Source of the DNA: Diphasiastrum complanatum
Lineage: Eukaryota > Streptophyta > Lycopodiopsida > Lycopodiales > Lycopodiaceae
NCBI GenBank assembly: GCA_029204225.1
Contig: CM055097.1
Location: forward strand, 43,010,858 to 43,074,857
Length of the DNA: 64,000 nucleotides
Direction of reading: 5' to 3'
Under the pieces are notes generated by a model that worked only from the letters and a program-made list of their open reading frames with translations, had not been told where the DNA came from and did no database searches. Shown one piece after another: positions 1-61,440 of this stretch (its first letter is position 1; every line of letters begins with the position of its first letter). Both the position numbers and the translations under genes were made by a program.

Positions 1-1057
1 TAGGACTTGTGACCTAAGGTTGAAGGTTTTATGGTAACTAAATCATTAACAAGTAACCGCACACAGTTGCATACGTCATTTCGGAACACAATCTGGGAAA
101 CGAGACTAGGGTGGTTTCCCGAATTGATCCAAAAAAAAATGAGCTTTTTGGGTTGTAATTGGTTTTTTTGGTTATCAATGGTTTATTATTTGGCTTCTTG
201 TGGTTTTTTATTGGTGCTTTTGGTTTTTGATTTGTTTTTATTGGTATTTAGATTTTTATTGGTTTTTATTGAGTTTTAGGGTAAAAAATAGACAGAAAAA
301 AAGCATTCCAAGCATATCACATTTGCAGCAGAACACATTCCGCTGCAAGTATATATGCCTCTGATAAATGAAAGGTCCCAATGGCCTAAATCATTGTCCA
401 ATTATAACTGGATGGGGCCCAAGGAGGTGCCAAAAATATGCATGGATCAATACAATGTGCATACTTTAAAAGCTGACACTTTGTGCCATTATTGTTTAAC
501 TACTAAATCTGATAATCAAATAATTGTCAATGACCAATAAGAAACCATATCCATATCAAATTGTCATATGATTATGGTTTTTATTAGGATCAAGGCCAAT
601 TCAGCCTCACACCTGTCGGACAGAAGTCTTGATTTAAGATACGGTAGCAAGGGCAAAAATTTTCATGCGGAGTAATATTCCTTAATTTAGAGATTAAGAT
701 CGTCCCAAAATGAAGGCTTGAAGGAAGATTCATGGTAAGACCCAAATTGGACCAGGATTAAAATTTAAATAAGCTCCCCAATTGATGTTTCCAAAGTACT
801 CTCACCACTTTTTATCATGGCAAACGATTGTATTTATTCACCTCACTTATTTTATATATTCCCCAGTTCTAATATAAACATTTGCCTACTATGAACATAT
901 GGTCTTGTAAATTTCAGTGTTCGCTGAAAAATTGGCAACACAAAAAATCTTTTGAATTTCATGAAAAGCACGAGTGAACAGCCAACCAAGTACGAACATT
1001 TGGTGCAGCTAATGTTGCTATCATAAACAGACAGGTTGAGTAAGGCTTCTAGCTAAC
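1..1057. other. Intron of the ULP1-like gene, no exon found
   Basis: AT-rich and read on both strands. No splice-bounded frame resembling the remaining protease exons, no TE domain and no RNA gene. Open frames here lack any recognisable motif. Confidence 0.5.
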
Positions 1058-48366
<47,309 letters not shown>

Positions 48367-48960
48367 GACTGACAGACAGGTTTCGCAAATTTTTCTTGCA
48401 ACAGGACAATGGAATGGATGGATTGGATATTTCCGTTTTCCACACTTTCAGATGGAAGATGGAAGCGCCTCCACCATAACCAGAACAGAAAAATTGACAG
48501 ATTAGATGCCTCTCAGAAGCTCTATTGATCTTGATGGGAAGTTAAAATGGAGGGCAATTTGGAGAGCATATCAGATAAATGAAAACAGAAATAGAGAATT
48601 CCAAGGGAGTGAAGAAGAAAAAGAAAAAGAAGACCTAATGGAGCAAAAACTGTGAAGGAAAAAGAAGAAAGCAATGCCAATCCATATCCATGGGGCTGAG
48701 AGTTCTTCAATATAGGGATATGAAAAGAACTACTCGAGGGTGAAGTATCCGATCCAAGTAGAGGCGAAGCAGCGTTTGATGATCTCTGCTGCCAAAATAA
48801 CACCATCCTTTCTTTCTTTCTTTCTTTCTTCACAAAATAACAACATCGTAGCAGCGCAGTACTCTCTCTCTCTCTCTCTCTCGCCTCTCTTCTCTCTCTC
48901 TCTGTACTACACCATCCGCAAATAGACAAGGATCCCACTCCTCTCCCTTTATCGCAGCTC
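48367..48960 (-). promoter_or_regulatory. Probable 5' UTR and promoter of the ULP1-like gene
   Basis: Upstream of the ATG the gene strand is GA/CT-rich (48830-48900), a common feature of plant 5' leaders. No clear TATA box or transcription start can be assigned. Confidence 0.4.
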
Positions 48961-49820
48961 TCTTGACCTCCCCGCCTATTTGCCCCCTTTTTTCTAGGAG
49001 CCCTAACCCTATCGTTTAGGGCTGCTTAGGTTGCAATTGGAAATTACGATTGCATCCCTTTGCATTCACGCATTTCAAGTGCTCTGTGACGGGATTACTA
49101 TATGGCTCATCCACGTAGGCTTTGTGAGTAGATTATGTTTTTTTCTATACATTTCATCATTTCATGAACCCTAAGCCTAACCCTAGCTATATACATGACC
49201 TATTTCAACATTCCATGTAATTGCCTCTATGTGTGGTTGTCTCTTAGCACATGCACATGCATAGGGTGCCTCCGGAGAAGCTCCATGAGGGCAACCTATT
49301 AAAATGTGGTGGTGGTAGACCACATGTCAAAGGTAGCATCTACCTCCAACATATGCTGGCATTTTTTTATGGGGCAAGCAACCAAGAGCAACAGTCAATC
49401 AAAGGAGGACTAGATCAGGCAATGCAAAGCAGGCAATGGCTGCCTTCGAAAGTTGACTTTTTCAACGTCTAGAGGCCTCTAAAGGTTAGGGACTACCTTT
49501 GGAAGGAGGAGAGAATTTTGGTTAATTCTTCTCTCCTACCTCCATCATGTGGCCCTACCTTCTCTCTCTACTCTAGGACTACTTTTCCCCCTCAAAATTT
49601 TGCCCCCATTTAATGTTCAAACCTTGAATTCAATTTATGATTTCTTTTGGCACTTCAGTTTGCTGATTTTTTTACATGGCGTCGTGCAACCAAGCTTCAC
49701 AAAGAAATCGGTCAATCTCTTTAAAGATTTGCAAATAATGACATTTTTCAAAGGGTAATTGGTACAACTAGTTATATGTGCCACCAATCATCGCACATTA
49801 AGGTTTTTGGGAGAAAAGAA
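48961..49820. other. Intergenic, no gene found
   Basis: Contains AACCCTA-type motifs near 49000 and 49170-49190, and an AT-rich region. No protein motif on either strand. Confidence 0.4.
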
Positions 49821-50644
49821 AATGGTGAACGTCTGTGCAATCAATCCACTAGAGCAGAAGCGGGATCAACAACGAACTCTTCGAGTTCGAGATCTTCAAC
49901 TACATCTTCTTCGACCTCGTTCGAATACAAGATCTTCGCGTTCCACGTCATCCACACTGCCCTGTCAGACGCAGACCACGTCACAATTCACTTTAACACT
50001 TTTCAGTAACTGCACGGTTTCACGCTCATTGCCTACAAAGTCATTGTAACTGATCCATGTATATATACATAACGACAACTCACGTACATGATGATGAGTC
50101 AATCTGTGATGAACACTTACAAGTGGAGAAGAGTGAAACAAAGTTCCTGCACGAACTCCATTGTGTCTTAATTATCTGATTCCATAGAATCAGAGATCTT
50201 AGAGAGAGAGAGAAAGCCATTCAAAAAATAGAGATAGTTATCTAATCTGTAACTAGCTAAGTAAGATCACTACACACAATGCGCCATTACTGTGAACCAT
50301 TCTTGGGCACAGTATTGTGATCTGATCGTTGTATTCACAACTGCTTAATTCATATTCTCTATTCTTCTTATGTGTATTACACTATGAATGCTTTTTGATA
50401 ATTTTCTTTCTCTATTGACACGCACTCAATTCGAAATGTCTAATCTCGAAGAAAGCGTGGCTGTCTCAGTCGCCTAATTATTTGCTCCCTTCATGGTTGT
50501 CTCTGACACCTACCAAGACATTCCTCCATTTGATCTAAGTCAATATTGATATTGTAGTTTTGGTAAAGATCTTGTAATTTTCTCTATGTTGGAACTGTGT
50601 TTCTTTTTCCACACCTAATCTATTTGAGAGCACCCCAAACATAG

Positions 50645-50656
50645 TGGTATCAGAGC
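50645..50656 (+). promoter_or_regulatory. Copia primer-binding site
   Basis: TGGTATCAGAGC, 3 bp after the LTR end ...CCCCAAACA. Confidence 0.92.
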
Positions 50657-50714
50657 TTACGTTCCAAACTACTATTAGTATACGAAATTGTTTACTATAC
50701 TTAGATCATTCATC

Positions 50715-51446
50715 ATGGAAGGAACATCTTCATAAATCCGTTTGATCAACGAGTTCAACAGTGATGACTTCCACATGTGGAAGTTCAAGATGAAGATGAT
50801 ACTCACATAAAAAGAACTCTGGGGATACATCAACAGTTCAATAGCCAGACTGGCTGAACCTAACATGCTGACCGCCTGGGAAGCTAAGGATGATGGCAAA
50901 GCTCTTGCCATTGTGTCCCTGAATCTTAAAGATTCACAGATAGCTCACGTAGCTAAATGTTTGAGCTCCAAAGAATCATAAGACATTCTTACTCGTCTAT
51001 ACGAGACAACAGATGTTTCGACTCGCCTCTTCTTGAGCAAGAAGGTCATGTCGCTCAAGATGAGTGAAGGGACCTCACTCACTGATCATCTAAACGATTT
51101 CAAACAGCTGCTCAATCAGCTAGTTGCAGTAGGTTTGCCAATATCAGATGAAGATGCTAACATGTCTCTTCTGTCTAGTCTTCCTCCCTCTTACGACAAT
51201 TTAGTATTGCTACTCAGTAATACTCCTGACCAGTCGCTCTCTATTCAAATAAACAACTCAAAGGATAAGAAGACAAAAGTTGAGCAAACCGATTCGGACC
51301 AGCAATCACAACAACACAATCGACAGCATCAACAGCCTAAGACCAGACTCTTCTGCAAGTACTACAAGAGAACCAACCATGACATCAAGGATTGTCGAGT
51401 TCTCAAGCATAACAAAGCCAAGAAGAAGATGCAGCAGGATGGATGA
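50715..51446 (+). pseudogene. Copia gag (element 2)
   Basis: Stops break the first third. Clear from LKMSEGTSLTDHLNDFKQLL and LLSSLPPSYDNLVLLLS to the zinc knuckle CKYYKRTNHDIKDC, in which the second Cys is Tyr and the Gly is Asn, so the knuckle is probably non-functional. Confidence 0.85.
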
Positions 51447-51518
51447 TTTGATTCTGCCAGAACCTCTCAAAAAATACCAACTCTATTAATAATACAAGAT
51501 TTACCCATTAGAAATGCA

Positions 51519-52420
51519 ATGGATTGGTTTTCGATTCTGGTACTTCACAACACATGACTACATGTAAGTCCTTATTCGAAGATCTCACAACAGCAGGTTC
51601 GAAATATGTCTACGGTAAATTGATCTTGCTCAAGGATGTACTTTACGTACCCAAATTGACCAAAAATTTATTGTCAGTCAACAAGTTCACTGATCAAGGC
51701 TGCAAAGCTACGTTCAATTCAAGACAATGTACCATTCTGGACAAGTACAATAAAGAAATCTTCTCTGCAAATAGAAAAGGTAACAACTAATGTGAGTACT
51801 TCAAATGCCCAATTATGGCATCAAAGATAGGACATCTAAACATGAGATCAATCTTGTATATGCATCGTAATAGCATGGTCAAGGACTTAAATCTTAATGT
51901 TGCTTCCACCAACATTCAACATGTTGGTGAGATGTGCCTACTATGCAAACAACCTAGATCAATATTCCCAAAGGGACAAGCCACTAGAGCTAAGTCTGTT
52001 CTAAAATTGATATATTGTGATTGTGTGGCCCTGTGAGTACTCCCTCTCTGGGTTTTGCACTATATTTTATCACTTTTATTGATGATTATTCTAGATTTAT
52101 CAACATTATGTTCATCAAGAACAAGTTTGAGGCATTCAACTATTTCACATACTTCAAATAGTTCGCTGAGACACAGACTAGTCAACGACTCAAGACCCTT
52201 CGTACTGATAGCGGTGGAGAGTTTCTGCCAAACGAAATGTTTGACTATCTAGCATCATTCGGCATTCATCATCAGTTCACCACCAGCTACACACCACAGC
52301 ATAATGGAGTAGCCAAAAGGAAGAACCGTACATTGTTAAATGTAGCACGATCGATGATGTCAAATGCTAAACTCACCAAGAACTTTTGGGCTGAAGCTAT
52401 TTCAACAGCTTGCTATCTAT
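51519..52420 (+). pseudogene. Copia protease and integrase core (element 2)
   Basis: Protease FDSGTSQHMTT and YVPKLTKNLLSV; pre-integrase IGHLNMRSI with CLLCKQ; integrase FIDDYSR-like segment in a shifted frame, LRTDSGGEFLPNEMFDYLAS and YTPQHNGVAKRKNRT. The catalytic Glu of the usual NGVxERKNRT is Lys here. Several frameshifts. Confidence 0.85.
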
Positions 52421-53547
52421 AGATCTACTCGAGTACCAAAGCAGTCGACTCAAGGACTCCCCTTCGAAGCTTTCTATGGCTACAAACTGAGTCTACGGCA
52501 CCTCCGAGTGTTTGGCTATCTTTGCTATGTACACATTCCCTCTGATCCGATAAAGAAGCTTGACCTTGCTAGCTGCAAGAGTTTCTTCATTGGATACTCG
52601 ATGTCACACAAGGCATATAGAATTTTTTATGTTGAATCGAGCCGAATCTTAGTTAGTCGAGACGTCGTCTTTCTCGAAGACAAATTCTTTGACTTCAAGC
52701 GGAAGCAGCCAATGCAAGAGTTCATCTCAACGACTCCCATCACCATCGACAGGCCTCGACCTGCGACCATTTCAATGCGGACATCAAAAATATCCATGTC
52801 GCACAACAAGGAGAATCATCATCTCAGCAATCGACTATTGTTCGAAGATCTGCACGATATCGACAAGAACCTGATTGTTCTGTCCCTCAGGCATTCATCA
52901 ACAATGATGAACCCACTTCAGTAAGAGAAGCATTGTCGAGTTCGAATGCAGACAACTGGTATTCTGCCATGCATGTTGAGTATAATTCATTGATGAAGAA
53001 CAAGATCTGGCGTCTTGTCAAAGCTCCTACAAATGCAAACAGCATCGACACTAAGTGGATCTTCAAGCTGAAGCTCAATCCAGATGGTTCAACAGCCAAA
53101 TGGAAAGCTCATGTAGTCATCAAAGGTTACAAACAAACCTATGGGATTTACTACATTGAGACATATAGTCCAGTGGTAAGACTTTAGTCAATTCGATTAT
53201 TATTTGCCTTCGCAGCTGCATAAGATCTGGAAGTACACCAGATGGATGTTCATACTGTCTTTCTAAATGAATATATACGAGAAGACATCTACATCTATCA
53301 ACCTGAAGGTTACGTCCTTTAAGGCCAAGAACACAAAGTATGTAAGTTGCAGAAAGCTCTCTACGGGCTAAAGCAAGCTCCAAGGGCCTGGTTTGATAGA
53401 ATCAATCGATTCTTGTTGCAGCATGACTTCATCTCGAACTCTGCTTACTCTAATGTTTATCTCACACACAAAGGCTCAAGCTATGTCATAATAGCTCTGT
53501 ATGTTGATGACTCACTGATCATCCGAACCAGCTACTTCATGAGATGA
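52421..53547 (+). pseudogene. Copia integrase C-terminus and reverse transcriptase (element 2)
   Basis: LRHLRVFGYLCYVHIPSD and SCKSFFIGYSMSHKAYRIF (integrase C-terminus), then RT: NADNWYSAMHVEYNSLMKN, DTKWIFKLKLNPDGSTAKWK, YSPVVRL, QKALYGLKQAPRAWFDRI, and IALYVDDSLII with YVDD. Stops at about 53190 and 53320. Confidence 0.88.
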
Positions 53548-54474
53548 AGACTTTTTTGTCAAAGGAATTCGAAATGACTGATTCAGGCCCTGTGCACTAC
53601 CTTATGGGGATCGAGATAAACAGAGACAGAGCGAGGAGAAGTATCACACTAAGTCAAGAAAGGTATCTAACCAGTGTACTCTACAGGTATGGCATGGAAA
53701 ACCACAAGTCAATAGACACGTCTATGGACCCAAGATTCAGACTATCAAAGGATATGTGCTCGAAGATTGATGCAGAGAAGAAAGAGATGTGCAAATACCC
53801 CTATCAATCGATAGTTGGATCGATTATGTATGCCATGGTCTGCACCAGACCTGATCTAGCATTTACAATTAGCACATTGTTACAGGTTATGTCCAATCCC
53901 GGCCTACCTCACTAGAAGGCTCTACTCATAGTACTAAGATACATTCAAGTCACTAAGCACTATGCTTTGTGTTATGATGGAAATACAAATGATGCTTTGA
54001 CATTAACTACCTATTCAGACTCTGATTGGGCTGGAAATGTGGACACAAGAAAATCCACTTTTGGCTATCTTTGCTTTCTAGCAGGAGGACCCATTTCATG
54101 GAACAGTCAAAAGCAGAAATGCATTTCTTTGTCCTCCACATAATCAGAATATGTCGCAACTACCTCTGCAGTGAAGGAAATCATCAGAGCTCAGAATATT
54201 GCTTCAACATCTTATGATCTTTCAAATCAGTCCAACTATACTCTATTGTGACAATCAGAGCTGCATTGCTCTATCTCTGAACCCACAAACTCACTCTAGA
54301 ACTAAACATATTGAAGTTCAATTTCAATTTCTTAGAGAGAAAGTTCAGAATAAAGATGTCCAATTAAGTTATTGTCCTACGGCCAATATGTTGGCTGCTA
54401 TTTTGACTAAGTCTCTATCAAGAGAAAAGCATGTTACATTACGTAGCTTGCTCAATTTATTTTTAGGCTCCTAG
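53544..54474 (+). pseudogene. Copia RT tail and RNase H (element 2)
   Basis: EFEMTDSGPVHYLMGIEINR, SIVGSIMYAMVCTRPDLAF, then shifted frames with YSDSDWAGNVDTRKSTFG, WNSQKQKCISLSST, LYCDNQSCIALSLNPQTHSR and KHIEVQFQFLREKVQ to a stop before the PPT. Confidence 0.85.
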
Positions 54475-54499
54475 GAGTTAAGCTTAAGGGGGGGGGGGG

Positions 54500-55035
<536 letters not shown>

Positions 55036-55905
55036 CTGAGCATCAGTTGTTATCCATGTCCGAAACAAGATTCACTACTTTATCAGCTACATTGAATTAA
55101 CAACACGTACGTCCAATCTTCCCAATCGTTCACTTTCTAAATTAGCAACATGCTCCACTCTTTAACAAAACCGTATCAGAGCAGAAGCCATACTGATCAG
55201 TAAAAGAGCAAAAAGGAACATATTAGGTTCACAAGTGCATTCCATATGTAAGCAACTGTTTTTCATTACACAGATGGACAATGACTTGACATTGGTCACA
55301 GTGCTAGGTACTAGAGCACCTCCGTGCTATACTAGCCCCATGGATTCCCCGTATCACTTTTTTCGGGAATCCAAGCACCGAACTACTTGGGCAATTTCAT
55401 GCCATTCAAGTGTACCGTGGTCGAGTCCTGTAAGAGTACGTGACTTAACTTATAATAATTGGACTTAAGATGCCGAGAAAAAAAAAATCCTCAATACTTC
55501 ATGCATATGTTAATCAATATGCCTTATCAAGAGAGCATTAGGAAAAGCAATACTACGTGAAGGGTTACAGCCAACCGAGTTTTATGCGAGCATTCTAAAT
55601 AACCATGTTTATGCTATGGCTAATGATATATCTCTGAAACCGTTGAAAGGACAGCGCTGAAATCGCATTATTAGAAGCATAGCATGATGAAAAATGCACG
55701 CAATATGGCTCATACCACGAGCTACAGCAAATCACTCTAAATGAACACTTTTATGAGTAATATTTCAGCGTTGGCCATCGCTCTAATCCGCCTCAGTGAG
55801 GGCGCTGACCAGTGGCCATCCATTCCATATAACGTATGATACTTATCATGAACAGTAAGCTTGTTGTCCAGCGCTTATTACAAGCCAAAAGAGTTGATAG
55901 CATAC

Positions 55906-55984
55906 CTGAAAATTTGCCGACTTCTGTTCTTCGGAACAACGTTTGATCGTAAATGTATCCAATGATAGTATGCAGGTTGATTGT
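55906..55984 (-). CDS. Exon of an unidentified gene
   Basis: Acceptor GTAATAACAG| at 55985 and donor TTTTCAG|GTATGC at 55905. In the phase set by the exon at 56946 it encodes 26 residues including LDTFTIKRCSEEQKSANFQ, ending in phase 0. Another frame (YIYDQTLFRRTEVGKF) is also open, so the frame rests on phase matching. Family not recognised. Confidence 0.42.
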
Positions 55985-56517
55985 CTGTTATTACACAAAG
56001 ATATACATGGTAAACCGCAAGTATTCAACATAAAGTTTCACTTACACCTTCCCTTATCAGCGAGTTATCAGAACTTAAACCAAACTCACCTTTGTTTGCA
56101 GTATTATACCACGAATGCCTTTCCACTAGCAATCACGAGCATTCTCTTCGATCACAATCCCAGCATTACTGAGCACCATGAGAGCAAGAAGGAGGGAGAG
56201 AGAGAGAGAGAGCAGGAAAGCATGAGGGAAAGCGAATAGGGTTGTGTGATTTTCCTCTTTATAAAGCTAGAGACACTTTGGTGTACTAAGTGGAAATTGT
56301 TGCCTACCATTAGATTAGCTGTCTTCATAATGTGCACAGATCCTGGCCATTGAAATATTCACAATTTTCCCACCATTTTAAAAAAAAACTTTGTCTATTA
56401 TGTGGGGTATTTTATCATAGTGAGGCCCCCACTAGTAAATAAGGTTAGTACGCGACATTTTATATTCCACAGAGGCTTGCGAAGCAAATAAAGCGATATA
56501 TGTATGTAACAGAGCCC

Positions 56518-56677
<160 letters not shown>

Positions 56678-56945
56678 GTAGTCAATATGAGAGAAGTTTT
56701 TCTGCTAGCCATTCATGTATTTATCAAAGCTTATGCTTTCCAAAGAGGCTTAAATTTTGATACAACTATGAAATTTCGAAGAGAACATAACGACAAATAA
56801 TTCTCTCCCTAAATTCAGTGTATCTTAGTTGAATGCAAATGTGTGTTATATCAAACGTTGTTGCTTGCAAAAATTATGTGGTTTTTGCTGATCGCAATAT
56901 TTATCAGAATCAAAGGAGGCTTTCTGGAGAGATGCCCACACCTAC

Positions 56946-57026
56946 TTATCAAACTCTCTCACTTCCTTGAGTCTCTGTTCTGCCTTTGTTTTCACTCTCG
57001 ACAGATCATAACATTTTGGGAAAAAG
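56946..57026 (-). CDS. Exon of an unidentified gene (FFPKCYDLSRV)
   Basis: Acceptor ACTTTCTCAG| at 57027 and donor GATAA|GTAGGTG at 56945. It encodes FFPKCYDLSRVKTKAEQRLK and then EVREFD, with good coding character. It ends in phase 2 and joins in frame to the exon at 55984 (Lys codon). The intron between them holds a (GA)78 tract. A possible separate terminal exon with a stop lies at 57144-57218 (EQYAYFVIYLNVFNEWLQ). Function unknown. Confidence 0.5.
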
Positions 57027-57989
57027 CTGAGAAAGTAAAAGACAAAACAAAAATGAGCATTTGAATAAAGTCAACATGACAAATGCATCATTCAGAAGCT
57101 TAAATGGGATATCAGTGCGAATATACATAATACAACATCAAGCCTAATCTAATGATGGTTGAAGCCATTCGTTGAAGACATTCAAATAGATGACAAAATA
57201 GGCATATTGCTCTGATATCTGTAAAACAAATATTGTGTGTAGCCACACAATGACCTGCTACAGAAAAAACCTAAGAGCGCTTGGTATATTTGCATCAATA
57301 GCAAAAATGGGGAGCTTTCAATTGCGGGACATGTGTATATTAGCCAGAGCCTGATGCATTATTAGTGTGTATGGCCATCTTCAATCAATCTACCTAGTTC
57401 TCAGCTAGTTGGGATGGTTTCGCGAACACTAGCGGATCTATCATCTCTTCTTATAGCTACAATAATGTCATATTGAGCTCCATTGTAGGTTAAGGAATGA
57501 CTGCTCCAAAATTTACATTGTTGTTCACTTGTATAAATCCCGCACAAAAGTGTTCGTGAGTTGTGATCGTCTATTTGAGAATTTGTGAATCAACAATGAT
57601 GACTATGGGCTCTTACCATATCCAATAAATTTTTGAATTTGACTCCCAACATCATGAGAGAAATAGTTTTGGCTCTGAAATTCACCTTAGAATGTGCCTT
57701 GCAATCTGTTCAAGAGCCATTTTATCATGCCATGTCTTGTATTCCACGACCTTTCAGTCAGCATAAAGCGACGGAACCAGAACTAGTAGTTGCAAATTTG
57801 CAATACCTTGTGCCATAACTTTTAGCCTGCACAGATTGCAAAGCTCTTATAAAGATGCTTGGATGGTGCTACTTCTTTTTGCTTAGCGAGGATTCGAGTG
57901 GTAAGATTTTGTTGGTTAGATTCCAAGTTCTTATGTGTCTGTACCCAAATGGTCCCTCCAGAAACGCTTTTGTTGTAAAAATGACGATA

Positions 57990-58282
<293 letters not shown>

Positions 58283-59149
58283 TTTTGGGAATTTTTTTAG
58301 GGTTTTTTAATGGATAGAGTGTGTATGTGTGTGAGTGAGTGAGTGAGTGAGTGAGTGTGTGTGTGTGTGTGTGTGTGCGCACGCGCGTGCGTGCACATAG
58401 ATTTTTTGAACTTTTTTTAGGGTTTTTTTAAGGTTTTCAGATAAAAAAAATAGCTGACTGAATGATCGATTTTTTTGTGTAAATAAAACTTGAAAATTCA
58501 GCTTTTATCTTGTTATAATTATCATGGCCATCTTATCCATCATGTGAATTTTGAATCGCCGTCCCGAAATGGATTAGATGCATGAAATTTATTCCATCAT
58601 TCTTACACCAAGGACACCAAGAAGATAGATCATATCGTTGTTGTACATGTCCTTTCAAGTTTCTGATTTCAAAGGATCGACCTTGCATTATTGCCCCTTG
58701 CAATGCTTGCAACTTGCCAGCACTGTTGTGCCCTACCAATCATCAACAATGTTTTTTAACACAGAACTAACATTGTTTGTATCATTTATTTGGAAGTTAA
58801 ATAAGAAAGCTTGAGAATATGCAAACTTCAAAGTTTATTTTTGATTGTAAAAGAAAACTTGCATACATGAAGCTAAAGTTTCAACACATAATATTGCATG
58901 GTATAAGAATACGGTAGTGATGTCACTTTTGTAGATTTTTTCAATGAGGGGTGCTGTTGTCTTTTTAGATGAAAGGAGTGAACTGATTTTTCTGCAACTT
59001 GCAAGAGTGAAGCATCATTCGTAAATAGACTATAACTCTTGAAGATCTATCTATAGCTATTGTAAAGATATCCATAAAATATTCATGGCAAAATGCCTTC
59101 ACGAGGTCGTTACCGAGTATCGTAGTTGTAACGAATATGTAAAGATATT

Positions 59150-60573
59150 TAATAGATAGCTTGCAGCTCGCGAGAGAAAGATGCGCCTGCTGTTGGCATA
59201 GGTTCAGTCTTGATCTCTCTTCTTGTAGCACTCACTTGCAAAGTGTCTTTTGATGCCACAATAGAAGCACTTTAGCTTTGACCTATCTTTCTTTTTTCCA
59301 TTCAAAGAAGCCTCCCCTTGATCTTGCTCTTTAGACCACTTACATTTGCTTTTGCCCTTGAATTTGCCCTTGATAAACATAGCCTCCTCTCCAACTTGAG
59401 ATGGTGATGAAGATCCACCTCTTGCTTGAAGCCTATATTCTTCATTGATCAAGATCTCTTGAAGATCAATCAAACTTGGAAAAGTTCTTTGAATGGAAAG
59501 ACTTTGTGCAATGTTAGCATGAGCATAGAACAAACCTTTAAGAATAACTTGAGCAAGCTCTCCTTCCTTAATGCTCTCATCAATGCAGGATAACCATCAT
59601 TCAAAGTCTTCACTCTCAAAACAAAAATATTTGGACTTTCTTCACTCTTTTGCAAACTTGGAAAGATTTGCCTTCTTAGAGTCAAGACTCTAGAAGTAGA
59701 CTTGGATTTATAAAACTTCTTTAATTAATCCCAAGCATCCTTTGATGAAGTACTCTTACCAACTTCCTTGAGAAGTTCATTTGTAACATTCATCTTTATC
59801 ATGTGTAGAGCTCTTTTAGCTCTCTTCTTTCTCATACCTCAATCATTCTTGTTGTTATGATGGCCTCTCCTCCAAACCTACAACAATATCTAAAACATCA
59901 TTCATCTCAAGAAGTGATTCCATCCTCACTTTCCACAATGAATAGTCACTTGAGATAAGCCTATCATTGCCTTCCAACATGTATCCAGTTGATGTAGGCA
60001 TGTTGCAATGATTTGATCCTTCTCTTTTAACCTATTCCAATGCACAAAGCACTCTTTTGAAATACAACAAATGTTTCTAAAAATAAATCACAAAGATGTG
60101 GAACCTCTCAATTCTCTTCTAGCAATTATATCTAGCAAATCAACACATAGAATGTAGAAATCTTGACCAACCTATGATATATCCTCAATCTAATTACTCT
60201 TGCCACTTCCTAATATTGAAACACACTCTAATGAAGTTCAGTAAACTCACAAAATAGAGATCCAATAAAAATTAGGGTTTTGACAAAGTCACAAAAAAAA
60301 TGAATATTTCAAATTCTGCATGCAATTGCCAATGAATTGATATATAATCTTGTAGCCTCAAGTGAGACCTTCCTAATGCATCCAAAATCAGCTATTTTTG
60401 ACAAGTATGGTGTGAAATCGTAAGCTAAAATGAGTTTTGATCTACAAAAGATTCAATCTACATATGCAAGAAACTCGATTTTTGAGTAGAAGTCAATCTA
60501 GGATGCTCTAGCATTGATATCTTCTCCAAATACTTGATAGATGTGCTTGATACTTTCAAAACCTGAAATAGAA
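59150..60573 (-). mobile_element. Copia gag remnant (element 3)
   Basis: Minus strand, downstream of the PBS at 60574. Frames with stops encode SYSLWKVRMES-type sequence in decayed form, RVKTLNDGYPALMRAL, DLQEILINEEYRLQARGG, a Lys-rich stretch (KGKFKGKSKCKWSKEQD) and the knuckle CFYCGIKRHFASEC (GH changed to RH). No protease, integrase or RT follows, so the element is truncated on its 3' side near 59.0-59.2 kb. Confidence 0.78.
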
Positions 60574-60585
60574 GCTCTGATACCA
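60574..60585 (-). promoter_or_regulatory. Copia primer-binding site (element 3)
   Basis: TGGTATCAGAGC directly after the LTR end ...TTATTCACA. The LTR extends rightward from 60586; its outer end is unclear, perhaps near 61.0 kb. Confidence 0.88.
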
Positions 60586-61059
60586 TGTGAATAATTTCAG
60601 ATCATTTAAGATCCAATTCCATAACCTGATCTTTGGTTAGAAATAGATCACCTCTACCAATCCTGCCAATGTAGAAAAATCAACATCTACTCAATGAAAG
60701 AGATGCAAACTCAACAAGAACCTGATCAAACATCAAACATAAGATATGATGAAGTTCTATCCATACAAAAACAATAAGCTACTATATCTCACATGTGTGG
60801 ATCCGAAAATAGCATAAAAGAAGTATTCTACACACAAGATTGAAATATATCACCAATATAGTGCACCAATGGATAGATGAACTCAAGAGAACTCATGTAT
60901 AAGCATGAAGTGAGATAAGAGAGAGAGAATGTATCTCTTCCCATGAGTTACATCCTTTTATAATAGGTCCAAACATAATTTGAAACTTTGGTTTCCCTCC
61001 ATAATGAAAAATCCTACTATTTTTGTGACTAGATTCAATGTCTCTACTACTCAAATTTG

Positions 61060-61440
61060 AATTCCGACGTCCGTGTCGGTCAGACTCATAACTTGCCAGA
61101 CGTCAAACGTCAGACAAGTTGTCGTTCATTTCAGATTGCTGACATGGATGTTGAAATTTGACATCCGTCGGATTCCAACGTCCATGTCAATAGCCACGTA
61201 TTTTTGTTTTTTTATGTATATTACACGTCATATCCACATTTGCATGTCGGAATCCGTCATGTCGGATTCCGACGTATATTTTGAAAATGAGTTGCTGCCA
61301 CAATTTCTTGATTGTCGGAGGTCTAGATTTGGTATTTATGCTTAGATGTCAGAGTACGACACGTCGAATTGCGACGGATTATGAAATTTTCAAAATCCGT
61401 CGGACGCCCACATCGGAATCCGTGCGGTATGCCAGGCTAT
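61060..61440. repeat. GACGT/CGTCGG-rich inverted-repeat region
   Basis: Many copies in both orientations of TTCCGACGT and CGTCGGATTCC. The left boundary GAATTCCGACGTCCGTG and the right boundary (reading inward) GGATTCCGATGTGGGCG form a rough inverted pair, suggesting a small non-autonomous DNA element. No TSD was confirmed. Confidence 0.5.

Noticed and set aside
48998-49200. Telomere-like CCCTAA motifs
   Set aside because: Only isolated AACCCTA units; at most promoter telo-boxes, not an interstitial telomere array.
57633-57818. Plus-strand ORF of 61 codons (FTLECALQSVQEP...)
   Set aside because: No motif, no splice context and no neighbour supporting it.
58533-58739. Minus-strand ORF with CPWCKNDGINFMHLI
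   Set aside because: It could be a relic of a LINE zinc-binding domain, but nothing else from a LINE surrounds it; too weak to call.
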